From: Moniliophthora roreri
Taxonomy: Eukaryota > Basidiomycota > Agaricomycetes > Agaricales > Marasmiaceae
Reading direction: 5' to 3'
Length of the DNA stretch: 64,000 nt
Assembly (NCBI GenBank): GCA_001466705.2
Contig: LATX02000235.1
Span: 62,001-126,000, forward strand
Part shown: positions 21,519 through 32,739 of the stretch, piece after piece
Layout: the number at the start of each line of letters is the position of its first letter
Numbering within the stretch: position 1 is the stretch's first letter
Program-made: the position numbers and the translations under genes
The notes under the pieces: model-generated
What the model was told of the DNA's origin: nothing
Seen by the model: the letters and a program-made list of their open reading frames with translations, nothing else
The model's database searches: none

Positions 21519-23338
21519 TTAATGCATCAAAGCTTGGGCCTTGTAAGGCTCTTCCAGGTATTTCATCTCCTCCTCCGAGAGTTTGATATCGATGGCCGCT
21601 GTGTATGGCTAAAGTTCAGGAAGTCTCGTACAGCAATCCAAGAAAAAATTGGCATACCAATAAGCTCGTAAAGATTTTCAAGGGAAGTCGTGCCAACGAT
21701 GGGAGCAGAAACGCCTGAAATCGTCGTCGATTAATATGTTTCACAGACTAAATGGTATAGCATATGCACCTTCCCGGTTCAAAACCTACGCCAGCGCTAT
21801 CTGCGCCATACCAACTCCCCTCTTTGAAGCCAACTCTTCCACGCTAGATATACGTACTGCTTTAGTACAGGAGAGTTGTATTTCTGTGCATGGAGCCTCA
21901 CCGATTGACAATTTCATTTGTTGAATCATTGTTATACCATTCAAACGCGCTGGAGAAGATTGATTTAGCTTCTGTAATCACGGAACTGGTCAAAGTCATA
22001 CAAATCATTTCCAGCCCGTTTGGTTTGTTGGGCCAGCGGACGCGCTAGTTTACCTCGGGCCAAGGGCGACCATGGAATAGATCCCACTCCAAAGTACTGT
22101 TTAACGAGTCTCAAAACAACGGGATAGTGGCAATCCAACAATGTACTCGCCTTGAGTGTCGGGAACATTTCTCTTTCTTCTTCTCTGTAGACTAGATTGT
22201 AGTGATTCTGCATCGAGATGAATGGTGTCAGCCCGTTCTGAATAGCGTAATCTAGACAGCCACGGTTTCTTTTCATGAGCCAAGATTTATGATGATCGGT
22301 TTTCGGAGACCTACTTTGCATTGCGTGAACTGAGTGAACCGGAGGAGTGAGTGGTTGAGTCAGATTGCCATGACTCGAAAGAGCATGCACATTGCCAGGC
22401 ATAACATGAAGACATTCCGATATAGCGAACGTATCCAACTTTGACAACGTCGTGAAGGGCTTGGATCTGATTCAAATGTCAATATCTCGTCAGAAAAACT
22501 AAATACAAAGGCGCACAGTCTCCTCGATAGGTGTATCATCATCGAATCTGTGGCCTGAGTGATATAAGTGGCTATCCTGGTTGCAACGAAGAAGGGGAAA
22601 TTACATTGCAGAAGATCGATATAGTCCAGCTGTAAGCGCTCCAAGCTGTGTTTGACAGATTCAAAGATATGCTGGAAAGAGAGCTCAGACTGACACGTTG
22701 AAAAAACAATCCCTTCTGGAGAACTCGCCTTGCGACTCAATCCGTGGCGGTTGATATAGCCCAGATCGTCAAGCTCTTTGCTTGTTTTTGGGAGTGTGTA
22801 TATGTCTGACGAGTCGCCAACAGCGGCAAAGACCTGTCGGAACAACGGTCAGGATCTAATGATAGGAGATATGGACATTTCCTTGAGGCTCACCTTGGTC
22901 ATGACAACAATTTTATCCCGGTTCAGATTGTATTTCTTGATTGCTTTGCCCAGAATAACTTCTGACTGGCCGTTCGAGTATGCCTAGAAACTTGTATGGT
23001 GAGGGAGCGAGAATGCCACAACAGTCGCGTTCATCGCCCACGTTCGCAGTGTCAAAGGCGTTTATCCCGGTATCATATCTGCGATTAAATGAGCATTTAT
23101 GAGCAAAACATAGACGTTGTTACCCACGCTGCCTTGATGTGTTTCATACCTTCCTCTTCTTCTAGCACCCAGCTCTGCCAATCTGGGGTCCCGTAGGACA
23201 TGCATCCGAGAACGATCCTCGAAATCTTCAAACCGGACTTCCCAAGTCGCACTAGAAACGAATCAAATGGTTATTCCAGGCAGGAGAAGCAGAGAACTCA
23301 CTATATTGCATCTTTCTGGGTTGCTTAGATTCGGCCAT
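21519..23338 (-). pseudogene. Aldo/keto reductase with one in-frame stop codon
   Basis: NADPH-dependent aldo/keto reductase fold with all key residues present: GLKISRIVLGCMSYG, the Asp of AFDTAN, Tyr of YSNGQSEVILGKA, Lys of VVMTK, and His of CHRFDDDTPIEET. It continues with YVRYIGMSSCYAWQ, NYAIQNGLTPFISMQNHYN, FGVGSIPWSPLARGKLARP and the tail KLSEEEMKYLEEPYKAQ. About ten introns splice cleanly, including one apparent GC-AG intron after MFPTLK. The one serious defect is at 21786-21788, where the Trp of the expected LAWVLN is TAG. The C-terminal 60 or so residues are otherwise well conserved, so the mutation looks recent. An unusual splice at the GTAGGT there could remove the stop, but would also remove conserved residues. 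Two much more decayed copies lie at 55.9-59.8 kb. Confidence 0.8.
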
Positions 23339-23689
23339 GGTAAGGATATGAGTCTGAACGAGAAATTGAAACTTCTCCACGCCTCTTAAACCAACTTGTC
23401 TTCGGGCGCGAGTCGGAATCAGCTAAGTGATATGACATGAACCGCCTGCGTAAAGAGGGAGCTCAGATGATTCAAAAGCAGGTATTACACGTATGGCTGA
23501 AGGACTAGGCCTCTTTTTTCGTCGGCTGGGTTCCGAAATCAGATAGTTATCAATGACGATTCACCTCGGGCAAGTTGCGGGTATTACGTGCATGGGAGTG
23601 AGAGAAGCAGTCCATGGTGCAGGAAGAGGCCGCGCGATTGAGAGAACAATTGGTTATAATGGATCAAATTCTGTAGCAATGCCATATAG

Positions 23690-23790
23690 CTTCAGCAACA
23701 GTGTTTTCCGAGCTCAAAGTGAGGCAAGTGACGTGTCTCCACTTCCTAGAAACGAGACTGGTGTCAAGTATATCTCTTTGCAAGGTCTTG
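23690..23790 (-). pseudogene. Fragment of an F-box gene
   Basis: Peptide TSLVSRKWRHVTCLTLSSEN matches the F-box helix region of the intact neighbour (TSLVSRQWRDVSRRIFSSEN). The DNA is also similar there. Nothing matching the rest of that gene follows. It is probably the remnant of a tandem duplicate. A direct repeat of GCCGGTT lies nearby at about 23873-23893. Confidence 0.6.
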
Positions 23791-24089
23791 AGTACCGTAC
23801 GATGTGAGGAAAAAGAAAAGAGTTCAAACGGCCAAGTTGAAAACAGCCGCTTACGTATTTCACGTTGCCCACCGGTTGCCGGTTGCCGGTTGCCGGGACC
23901 TCGGGCCTGCACCGACTCCGGAACTCGCTCCGATCTATCTGTTCGGAACGACTATTCATATAATGTCCCGCGTAGCGCAACGACAGAATTTTCGTTTCAA
24001 AAGGTGGAAACTCAGAATGAATTCCATCAAAAGCGAGATTGAATGACTCGATAAACCTAGGATGTGATTACTTGCATATGGGCAGAAGA

Positions 24090-25439
24090 TTACAGGCGAA
24101 CAAACAATGGTGCACGCAATCGGATCCCAGTCGCCCACTCGAACATACTCAGGCTACCGTCTTCAACAACTCGTGCGTCCACTTTCCTGCCTACGGCCAA
24201 GCAATAGGGAAACTGCTCCCTCACCAACGAGACCAACGAATCATTTATCCATTCCCCACAGGTACTCACTGGAAATGTGAAAGTCAATTTCCGGATAGTA
24301 GACAACTTAGGCTGCGAAAGAAGTTGATCAAACTTAATCCAAGCTCCCGTAACCTCAAGCAGTTCTGGGGAAGCAACAAAAATGATTTCTGTCAGATAAG
24401 AGGATTGTGATCTTTTGAGAGCTTGGTATATGCTAGCCGTAGAATTGTAAATCCATTTAAATCTTTCAGGGGCCACCAAGGCATTCGCCCCCGCCGTGTC
24501 AATTGTGATGCATTGCAAGTAGGTGAGACGAGAGAAATTGAAAACTGTCCAAACTTTTGGCATCAGAATACCGTTAAAAACATATTTATTTGAACACGCA
24601 CGAAAAATGTCCAGCGGGCCTTTATTACCGGAGCCCAGATATAACGATTCCATCGCAGGAAAGAGGTGAGCAAGGGCCTCGGTGGCTGGAGTGCACTGAC
24701 AATCCACAATTTCAACCTTATTGAGCCGTCCCGGGGAATGGGAACGGGATAGAGACCATCGAGTGGGAAATTCATGGCCTGTGCCACGATATTGACATTG
24801 ACTGGAATGAGGCCCAAAGCACGTTCGAAGGCGGAATTCCTCCAAATTGACCGGAAAGGTGAAATCGCTCGGGTCCACGTCGTTGTAATCATTTTTGCAC
24901 GATATCTCCAGAACTCTGAGGCCCCGAAGCGATTTCACGAGACCGAGTATTCCGATCACTGACGCCCCCTGAACCTGATATTCAAGACGAGTGATGGATG
25001 GATACAGACTGAAGATGGTGGTGATGAAGTGATAGCGGTGAGAGAGTATGTTATCGGTAGCAGATTGGAATGAGAGGGACTGTGGGTTGGCTCCTATCTG
25101 CTCAGCAAGGCGAGCGAGTGTGTCTTCATGGCCTGGCGGTAATGGGACCGGAATACGCAAATTGCTGTTGTCCGTTTCCTGTAACTGTTGGTTTACAACG
25201 ATTGTGAGGTGCCTAACACGTCCCCACTGGAAGGTGCATTGTTCCCGTTGTTCAACAAAGTTTTGGAGCTGGTTAAATTCTTTAGGGGTGCCATCAAACT
25301 TGAGTACGATGTTTTCCGAGCTGAAGATGCGGCGAGAAACATCTCTCCACTGCCTAGAGACGAGGCTGGTAGTCAGGAGAGTGACTCTGTCGCAGAAGGC
25401 AAGAATTTCTGGCAGCAAATCTGCCGAGAGTTCGACCAT
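24090..25439 (-). CDS. F-box protein, LRR-like C-terminus
   Basis: A single uninterrupted frame of 449 codons, unlike its intron-rich neighbours. The N-terminal 40 residues form an F-box (LLPEILAFCDRVTLLTTSLV, then SRQWRDVSRRIFSSEN), which would bind Skp1 in an SCF ubiquitin ligase. The rest is rich in regularly spaced leucines and short strand-helix units (LRGLRVLEISC, PVNLEEFRLRTC, RLNKVEIVDCQC, AMESLYLG), consistent with irregular leucine-rich repeats that recognise a target. Agaricomycetes have very many such genes. The target is unknown. A broken partial copy lies just downstream. Confidence 0.85.
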   Translation of the reverse strand: MVELSADLLPEILAFCDRVTLLTTSLVSRQWRDVSRRIFSSENIVLKFDGTPKEFNQLQNFVEQREQCTFQWGRVRHLTIVVNQQLQETDNSNLRIPVPLPPGHEDTLARLAEQIGANPQSLSFQSATDNILSHRYHFITTIFSLYPSITRLEYQVQGASVIGILGLVKSLRGLRVLEISCKNDYNDVDPSDFTFPVNLEEFRLRTCFGPHSSQCQYRGTGHEFPTRWSLSRSHSPGRLNKVEIVDCQCTPATEALAHLFPAMESLYLGSGNKGPLDIFRACSNKYVFNGILMPKVWTVFNFSRLTYLQCITIDTAGANALVAPERFKWIYNSTASIYQALKRSQSSYLTEIIFVASPELLEVTGAWIKFDQLLSQPKLSTIRKLTFTFPVSTCGEWINDSLVSLVREQFPYCLAVGRKVDARVVEDGSLSMFEWATGIRLRAPLFVRL

Positions 25440-26052
25440 CTAAAACGGTAGTCGGTCCTTGAAAGAATTTGGATAGTGTTTCTACGCGTGCGTACCACAG
25501 ATAGTCAAGTTTATCTCTCTTTCCAAGGCTCTTAAACCTCGTGGAAAGTAGGAAGAAACCGGAGATTCGAGAAGTTTAGAGCCGCGTCAAGTTACACGTT
25601 TGCACGTATTTTTATTTATTTATATAAAACCAGGATTGCATGCCGGCCCTCGGCATGATTTGCAAGTGATTCGCGTTTCTTTTGTTGGCGTTTTCTTTTG
25701 TTGCGGCCGAGCATTCTTGACTCAAATTGGTAGTACTCTGCCTGTGGCATTGGGGGAGAACAATGCCTCCCAAGTTGAACAAGAGCTGAAACAATGCGTT
25801 GGCGCTTTCCGATTTTTTAAAGGGCCGTACACTGGTTTGGACAAAAATTGCCCCAAATCGGAAACTTTCAGAACGGCCTTGCTACCTACTATTGGGGTCC
25901 AAACGCGTAGCAATGATAGGATGTATGAAGGTCATAAGCATAGTCTTGTTTCATAAAAACACGCCCGGACATGGAACATAGGTTCTACGAGAATAAGTTA
26001 TCATAAATATCAAGTAATAAGTATCTAAAGCTAATACGAAAAAACACGAGAC
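25440..26052. other. Intergenic, no gene seen
   Basis: Spacer between the F-box start and the HMG-box 3' end. A plus-strand open frame at 25600-25956 has no recognisable domain. The last 100 bases are AT-rich and probably include the HMG gene 3' UTR. Confidence 0.45.
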
Positions 26053-27025
26053 TTAATTCATGTTCAACTGAGCGAGCGTTCCATCCCAATCCTGATGAAA
26101 CGCCATATCTGCATTGTCATAACCCATCTGCAGATTGAGATGCTGAGGATCAATACTGGACAAGTCGTAGGCGGAAGGATCAGACAAATTATGATGTTGG
26201 GGGTTGTAGAGGGCCTGATAACCGGCGTTGAAGTGTGCCTGAGGTTCGTTATACACCATGCTAGAAGGGCCGGCAACATTGGAGGGCTGTAAGAAGAATC
26301 GACGTTAGTGAGAGAATGCAAAAGTGCAGCGACTTGATACTCACGGTCCAGTGAGTATTGGAGGGTAGGAAATAAACAATGAAGGCCTGCTGGCCTTGCA
26401 GCTCGTAGGGTCCTAGCAGACGACATTGCTCTGGACCAAAAGGCCCGTTGGGAATGAAGCAACCGGCAAAACCGTGGGTGGCATTGTAATTGGGAGTGGT
26501 AGTAGCATGGTGGGCAGGGGCCGGTGTGGAGTCGTACGCATCGACCTCTAGGAGATCGTCGTTATCATCGTCCGCACCGCGCCCTGCCTTTCTTTTCGCC
26601 TTGAGCATCTGCTTCTTCTTCTTGGACAGTGGGCGATACACGTAGTCTGGATACCTCGTCGTATGATTTTTTTTCTCCTGCTCCTGCCTGGTAAACCAAG
26701 GCTGCTTGTCTTCATCAGACATACTATTCCAAACAGCGGAGACCTCCATTGAAAGGCCTGCTTGGAGTCTCCTGTCTGCAACTTCATGCTCAGGCTTTTT
26801 GAAGGCAAGAGCTTGAGGACAGCCATGGACGTAATCGTTTCGATAGAGTATGAAGGCGTTGCGAGGGCGAGGGATGCGTTCCGACTCATGATGATTGGAT
26901 TGGGGCTTGGCTTTGCGCGAGGACTTGGAGGTTTTGCGCGAGGACTTGGAGGTTTTGGAGGAGGTTCTGGGGGAGGTAGCGGCGACCATGGTTCCTGAAG
27001 GCGAAGGGTAAAGAAGCGGGGTCAC
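26053..27025 (-). CDS. HMG-box transcription factor
   Basis: Two exons (26345-27025 and 26053-26286) join with a GTGAGT donor and TTACAG acceptor. The N-terminus is a basic SKTSKSSRK repeat. It is followed by an HMG box of the MATA/Sox type: IPRPRNAFILYRNDY, AVWNSMSDEDKQPWFTRQ and HTTRYPDYVYRP, then a strong basic tail (KKKKQMLKAKRK) that can serve as nuclear localisation signal. The C-terminal half is rich in Pro, Asn, Gln and His, as in activation regions. A Met at 26991 is an alternative, perhaps likelier, start than 27025. It should be a sequence-specific DNA-binding regulator. Homologues include mating and fruiting regulators, but the role here cannot be read from sequence. Confidence 0.88.
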
Positions 27026-27992
27026 TAGTGGGTAAGAAAATGGGAGGAAGTTGGAAGTCAGCGATCGCTCGTGGCGAGAATTTATACCTGTGGTGAAGGT
27101 CCTGCCACAAGCATGAATGGGGCCACACTAGTTTTGCCGCCCGGAAATCTGGTTGCTGCCATCGTCTGAAGACACGACGTCATCTCGCGTTCAGCTAGCT
27201 GAACCTCCTTGTCTCCATTTGGCTGAAGTTTCGAACCAGAAATTGAAGGAAAACAGAGGGCTCGACTGTGGGATGCAAGGCTTGAGTCCGAATACGGTCG
27301 GTCGTCCAAGCTGATTCCCTTGGCAATACAGCCTCCTCCAAAATGCCACATCACTAGCAGACGTTCTCATACGACGGAAGATACAACTTCGGCTGAAAAT
27401 CATTCCGAGTACGTGCTTGTCGGTATACGCAGTGAAGGCTCACCTTCTGGAAGGTGTTTGCCCATGATAAATAAACAAACTACCGATTTTTCTCTTCAAA
27501 GGGGTGGAAACTCACCTCCGCGCTGCGCAATGCCAAACAGAACATGCCACAAGGTGAGCGGTACAAGGCTCACACATGCCACGTTGCAGCCAATGGTCGG
27601 TCAAAGCTGATTCACCTGAAGGTAACACTCGTCGAGGGTCTTCTTGATAGGCGGAGGTATGGGGACTGAGTACAAGAAAATTCGAATTGCCTTTTGTGAT
27701 AACTCCGCTGGTGCAATCCGCCAGTGAGCCGTGATCAGTAAAGACGCTGCAGCGCTCACCTCACAAGCTACATCCTCAAAACCATTGTTCTCGTTGTAAC
27801 CGAAGGCGGTGATGGGCATGATAAAGGGGCCAGACGATTTGAGCAATGCACATAGTATATGGGAAAAGACATGTTGATTCGTTTCTGGCCATAAAATACA
27901 AGCTCTGGCATGAGATACGGAATAAAAACGAAATTCAGAAAAATAACAATTTCCACGGATTCTGAGTATTCTCCTCGACTAGAACCAGTCTA
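27026..27992. other. Intergenic with two unassigned open frames
   Basis: A minus-strand frame at 27082-27354 stops in what would be the HMG leader, and an in-frame splice into the HMG gene could not be made. Another minus-strand frame at 27601-27846 (ending IKKTLDECYLQVNQL) looks protein-like but is not recognised. Neither is called as a gene. Confidence 0.3.
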
Positions 27993-28717
27993 CTAATTTG
28001 GAGGTATCTTATCCGCAACCTGTTCTGGCAAATCAGACACCTTTCCAACTATATTGTAGCGTTTTCTGCGAGGCCAGTGTCCGTCAGTGTCCTGTTGTAC
28101 ACCAAAACAATAGAGGTAGGAGAACGCACTTGAAAAAATCGTGCCAATCATTCAACGTCTTCAGATCCTTCTCATCGAGTACACTCCAATCCGGTACCGC
28201 GTCCTCTAACTTCAAACTAGACATTCCCAAGCCCCGAGAACCGTCCTTCCCAGCAAAGATGTTGTAGGACTTTCCAGCACCGTAGACGTCTCGTTTGTGC
28301 GTTACATCGAATATCGTGCCTAAAGTGAAGATGAATGGTTAGCGCGAACCCACCAAACAAAAAAGAGGGATATTTACCTTTAATCGACACGTATATAGGC
28401 TTATCAGGATTACTCCCGTCAAACTCCTTCAACTGTTCCAACGTAAAAGGGTCATCCTTTGGGGGATCCAGATCCGTCCTTGTGGGCTGCATTATCGATT
28501 TTGTCTGCTGTTGTTCAGCGGTACGGCCTTGGCTTGCTAGTGATGCAGCGTTTGCGTTTTGGTTGACTACAGGCCGAGTAGGAGCGGTAGAATTGGATCT
28601 TCGGTAGTATAGATAGGTTATAGGGAGGAGGATAAGGGAGAGAGTGAGGATAAGCTTGAGGAAGGAATCGTCATCGTGGCGGAAGTTGAGCATGATTTGA
28701 TTTGATTGGTCGGGCAA
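27993..28717 (-). CDS. Membrane-anchored cytochrome b5-like heme protein (Dap1/MAPR family)
   Basis: An N-terminal membrane anchor (LKLILTLSLILLPITYLYY) is followed by a low-complexity linker and then a MAPR cytochrome b5-like fold. The fold includes FTLEQLKEFDGSN, PIYVSIKG, TIFDVTHKRDVYG, GKSYNIFAGKDGSRGLGMSS and DWSVLDEKDLKTLNDW, ending in a KRYNIVGKVSDLPE tail. The Tyr residues of DVYG and KSYNIFAG correspond to heme-binding positions in the family. Fungal Dap1 supports cytochrome P450 steps of sterol synthesis at the ER; this role is inferred from the family. Two introns interrupt the fold. Translation may start at 28717 or at the Met at 28693. Confidence 0.9.
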
Positions 28718-30358
28718 ACCGGCGCCGTGTTTACCGTGTTTACCGTGTATGAGCCCGACGTTCCGATAAGTATCCCTTCAACCACCATGTTCATGTTCTC
28801 TTGGAACGAGAAATCCGACTCAGTCGACTTCTGAATCAGTCAGTCAGTCAACGATAATTAGGGAAATAGCTGCTGAAGTCATCTGGGAAGAAATTGGGAT
28901 CTGGTGAGTTATGTTTCTAATGTTTGGCTGATACTCTTACTGAACGACTCCGAGTTTTTTTTTTTTTTCAGTCTTTAGTTGACCGTTATGACAGTGTTGA
29001 AGAGTCGGAAGAGTCAAATCAGTTTTCGGGAAGAAATTCCCCCTGCAACTCGGTAGCGGAAGGCTCTAGCTGTACGTGTCGGTCTCAAGCCGACTATCTG
29101 CTATCACGCTCACTATTCCTATCACAGCACCGGTCATATGTCTTGCTCTCAAGAGAGTAGACAGGGTCGCAATTGTCTTGGTGGATACTCTTGTTTCCCG
29201 GACTTTCGAGGTGCATTGCATTCTCTCTCTCGTGTACAACCTGAAGCTCATTTTCAATCTTTAATAGGCATCGGGCATTTCCCTATCATGAGTGGCTTCA
29301 TGAGCGGGCTGTCAGCTGATAGCAAGAGCCTTTTCGGATCCACAGATCCTCCGTTTGCTCATACAACGCCCGATCAGCCGTCCTAATTCCAACACAGTAC
29401 TTGACCCTGTCATTCAATTAGTGCAACACACCGCCAACATTCCGCCAGATAGTTCTCTTCGCTCTTTCTCGGGGCATGATTTGCCTAAAGGTGGCGTTTG
29501 GAATTACAATCGCTGTCAGCTGTGCGATTGCAATAAGCGTTTTCGTAAGTATAAGCTTGTTTCCCCAGTTCCCCGTGTAGGCTCATCAATCTCTTTACAG
29601 GAGTACTTTCGCGAATTCGTTACCGGTAAGTACCAGCCCGCATCTTTCTTCTGTTCGCTCGCTCACGCAGTGTAGTAACAGATGCCCTGCGACTGATTGT
29701 CGAGCCGGTACCGAACATTTCGTAGATGGCTTGCTTCGCTAGCCCAGGAACGACATTTTGGGACGAATTGTCTTTCAGTGGGTTCTAGCGAAGATTCTAG
29801 TAAAGCTGTCCCCCTCTGTCCCTTGTCAATGTATTGATCTGTTTCTCTTCTAGTTGAGGTCTTGTGCTCGTGTAAGGTTCGTGACTACGGGGTGTACACG
29901 TTTGTACATGTACTTGTTGGCCATTGTGGACCTCATGGGCCTCGTCTTTGGTTCGCCCGACAAGCACTGAAACGGTGCTTCGTCATGAATCGGTACCTTG
30001 CAAAATGTTGCCCCAGCAGGCACCACCCATCACCTGGTGCTCACTTCAACGTCAACTGAACGGAGATTTCACGCAACATAGACCATCATCCTCGTGCCCG
30101 TTTGCCATATGGTGAAAGGGGAGACGATTGTCAATTGAATAAGCATACTAGGTATTTGCTACTGCTTCCTTTGTGATATCCATTTGTTGATCCAGACCGG
30201 CAGCGATACAATTTCACATCCACATCAAGAAGAAAAGAAGTTCAGGCCACCTTCGAGTCTTCGACGTTAGACACGTCAGATGACACTCCATATGACCCCA
30301 CCAGCCATTCCCGCGTACCTCGTAATCGTGCCCAAAACATCACTTCCTTCCTACGCTC
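28718..30358. other. 1.6 kb without a clear gene; coding-like Cys-rich pieces
   Basis: The plus strand has exon-like pieces between about 28990 and 29640, for example GSSCTCRSQADYLLSR, FMSGLSADSKSLFGSTDPP and RCQLCDCNKRFRKYK, near plausible splice sites. They could form a small cysteine-containing protein, but I could not assemble one continuous model. A plus-strand polypyrimidine run ending TTTCAG lies near 28955-28970. Confidence 0.3.
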
Positions 30359-32360
30359 ATGTCAAAGAAACATCTCTACAACACCTCCGAAGGTCTTGTC
30401 CTAAAAGCCCTGGAAGGAGCCGTCGCACTCAATCCCACACTTCATCTGTACGCTACCACTCTACCATGTGACCGCTGGTCTATATCTGACCATCGCTTCA
30501 CAGACATGCCCCATCCAAATCCGTCTTCATCCACCCCAAGCACCGCTCCTCATCCTCCACCGTAGCCGTCATCTCAGGAGGCGGAGCAGGCCACGAACCA
30601 GCACATGCATCCTACACCGGTCGAGGAATGCTCACAGCCTCCGTGTCGGGGGATATCTTTGCTAGCCCATCGGCGAAACAGGTTCTCAACACCCTGAATC
30701 TCGCAGCCACATCTACACCCCCGAGAGACGTGTTGGTTATTATAAATAACTATACCGGTGACCGTCTGAATTTCGGATTGGCTATTGAGAAGGCTCGGGG
30801 TGCTGGCACGCGAGTAGAAAGTGTTGTCGTAGCTGATGACGTATCACTCCTCGGCCAATCAGAAGAGGCGGGAGTTGTGGGTGCGAGGGGACTGGGTGGT
30901 AATATCCTCGTGTGCAAGATACTGGGTGCGCTCGCTGAACGCGGTGCTGCGCTGGATGTGATGAAACGTGTAGGAGATGCGGTAGTGGGCAATTTGAGGA
31001 GTATAGGTGTGGGGTTGGGGCATTGTCATGTTCCTGGTCGTGGTTCGGTGAAGGAAGAGTTAAACGAATATGAGTGCGAGCTGGGATTGGGGTTGCATAA
31101 TGAGCCGGGTGTGAGGAGGATGAAGGTGCCTAGGAAGCCCGAGGAGCTGATTGGGGAAATGGTTGATAAGGTGGTGAACTCTTCGACAGGTTTCGTTGGA
31201 GAGCAGGACGGCGTGGTTTTATTTGTGAATAACCTTGGTGGCATGTCGCAGTTGGAGATGGGAGCAGTTGTTAGAGATACGCTTGAACAACTGGGTGAGT
31301 ATCTTCTTTCGTCTCGTCTGTCGTGATGGCTCAGACTGACCATCGTTCGCAACAGATAAACGGAACATTCGCCCTGCACGAGTGCTCTCGTCGTCGTATA
31401 TGACATCCTTGAACGCACCGGGCTTCTCCTTATCCTTGTTGAACGTCTCCAAAATCCATGCCTCCGTGTCTGACGTGGACATACTGGCCTTAATAGACGA
31501 CCCAACGGATGCTGTTGCCTGGGTTGGCACGCGAGCTCATTGGCCCTCGTCTCGAGAACAAGAAGAGCATAAGGAGCTCCTGCCTACTAGAGAACCGAAA
31601 GACGACCAAGGAGCAAGATTCTGGGCCGACAGAGACATTTCGCCCGACCTCGTCAAACGCGGGATACTCTCCGCTTGTAAAGCGGTCCTGAGGGTGGAAG
31701 CCGAATTGACAGACTATGACACGGTGGTTGGAGATGGGGATTGTGGCGTTACTTTTGCCAGTGGTGCACAGGGTCAGTCTTCTTGGCGACTGCGTTTAGT
31801 TCTATTAACCGAAACGAAACCAAGCGGTGATGGAAGCATTTGTGACCGATGAACTCATAGTAGGCAGTATGTCGCCGTCAGAGTTGGTCAGTCGGATAGG
31901 AGATACCTTGGAGGACAACATGGGTGGTACGATTGGTGCACGTAAGCTCTTTGTTGACTGTATGTTCTCTCTCTACGCCACTAATCGTTTATTACCTGCA
32001 GTAGCGGCAATTTTCTTCACCGCCTGGTCTTCTGCCCTTTCAGCGCCTAACCCTGCATTCTCATCTTCGCTATTCTCTGCACTTGACACCCTCTCGCATC
32101 ACACACCAGCCAAACCAGGTGACCGGACTATTATCGACGCTCTGCACCCGTTCTGCACGACTCTCGGTCACCAGGGTGGTCTTGGAGAGGCAGTGCAAGC
32201 TGCAAGGAAAGGAGCGGAGAAGACGAGGGGCATGAAAGCGCGATTAGGAAGGGCTGTTTACGTTGGTGCTGAGACAGGTGACCGGGAGTTACCCCCCGAC
32301 CCTGGTGCCTGGGGTGTCTTAGCTGTGCTTGAAGGATTCAGGGATGGCGTGTCCGGTTAA
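30359..32360 (+). CDS. Dihydroxyacetone kinase (DAK1-DAK2 fusion)
   Basis: ATP-dependent kinase that converts dihydroxyacetone to dihydroxyacetone phosphate, feeding glycerol or formaldehyde-derived carbon into glycolysis in the cytosol. Five exons (30359-30447, 30504-31294, 31356-31772, 31825-31941, 32002-32360) give about 586 residues, the size of yeast Dak1. The substrate-binding DAK1 domain has AVISGGGAGHEPAHASYTGR, GMLTASVSGDIFASPS, INNYTGDRLNFGLA and ELGLGLHNEPG, whose His is the covalent substrate-binding residue. The ATP-binding DAK2 domain begins near YDTVVGDGDCG and continues with NMGGTIGA, TAWSSAL and HPFCTTL. Introns are all in frame. In the first, a GTACGC donor at 30448 gives HLHAPSKSVFIHPK, preferable to a later donor that breaks the frame. 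No key residue is missing. Confidence 0.95.
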
Positions 32361-32739
32361 GAAAAAAATTCTCAAGACCAAGGTGCTTAGATTAGCGAGG
32401 CTAGGAATAGGATTTAGTCTCTGGGACGCACGCGCCTTCAATGTATTTGAAGTTTATAGACATCTTCAATGCCAAACTGTTCAAAGATAGTATAGAATAA
32501 TGTCAAACTAGAAATTGTACAGTACGAGGTATCAAGAAATCAAAAGACAGTACAACACGGCACGCTCAGTAAATACTAACTGCTCTATACACTATGCTAC
32601 AGGTGAAAGATACACTATGTACAGTATGAATGCAAATGCACGGAATCGCTGTCCGTGTATAATATAGTCGTCGCGCGTTGCTTTCCGCTTTCGTCGGTCG
32701 GTATCTCCGAGAACTAGTTCCTTGGAGTAAATTGGCACT
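32361..32739. other. Convergent intergenic spacer
   Basis: Spacer between the convergent DAK and DUF6593-like genes. It should hold both 3' UTRs. No gene seen. Confidence 0.5.

Noticed and set aside
21965..22447. 160-codon minus-strand frame as a free-standing protein
   Set aside because: It is AKR exon sequence read through unspliced introns; splicing restores the conserved reductase order.
26053..27025. Mating-type locus call based on the HMG box
   Set aside because: No homeodomain pair, pheromone precursor with CAAX end, or pheromone receptor is present, and agaricomycete mating loci are usually built from those.
27082..27354. Upstream exon of the HMG-box gene
   Set aside because: The available acceptors give a frame mismatch or an immediate stop, so it cannot be joined to the HMG gene.
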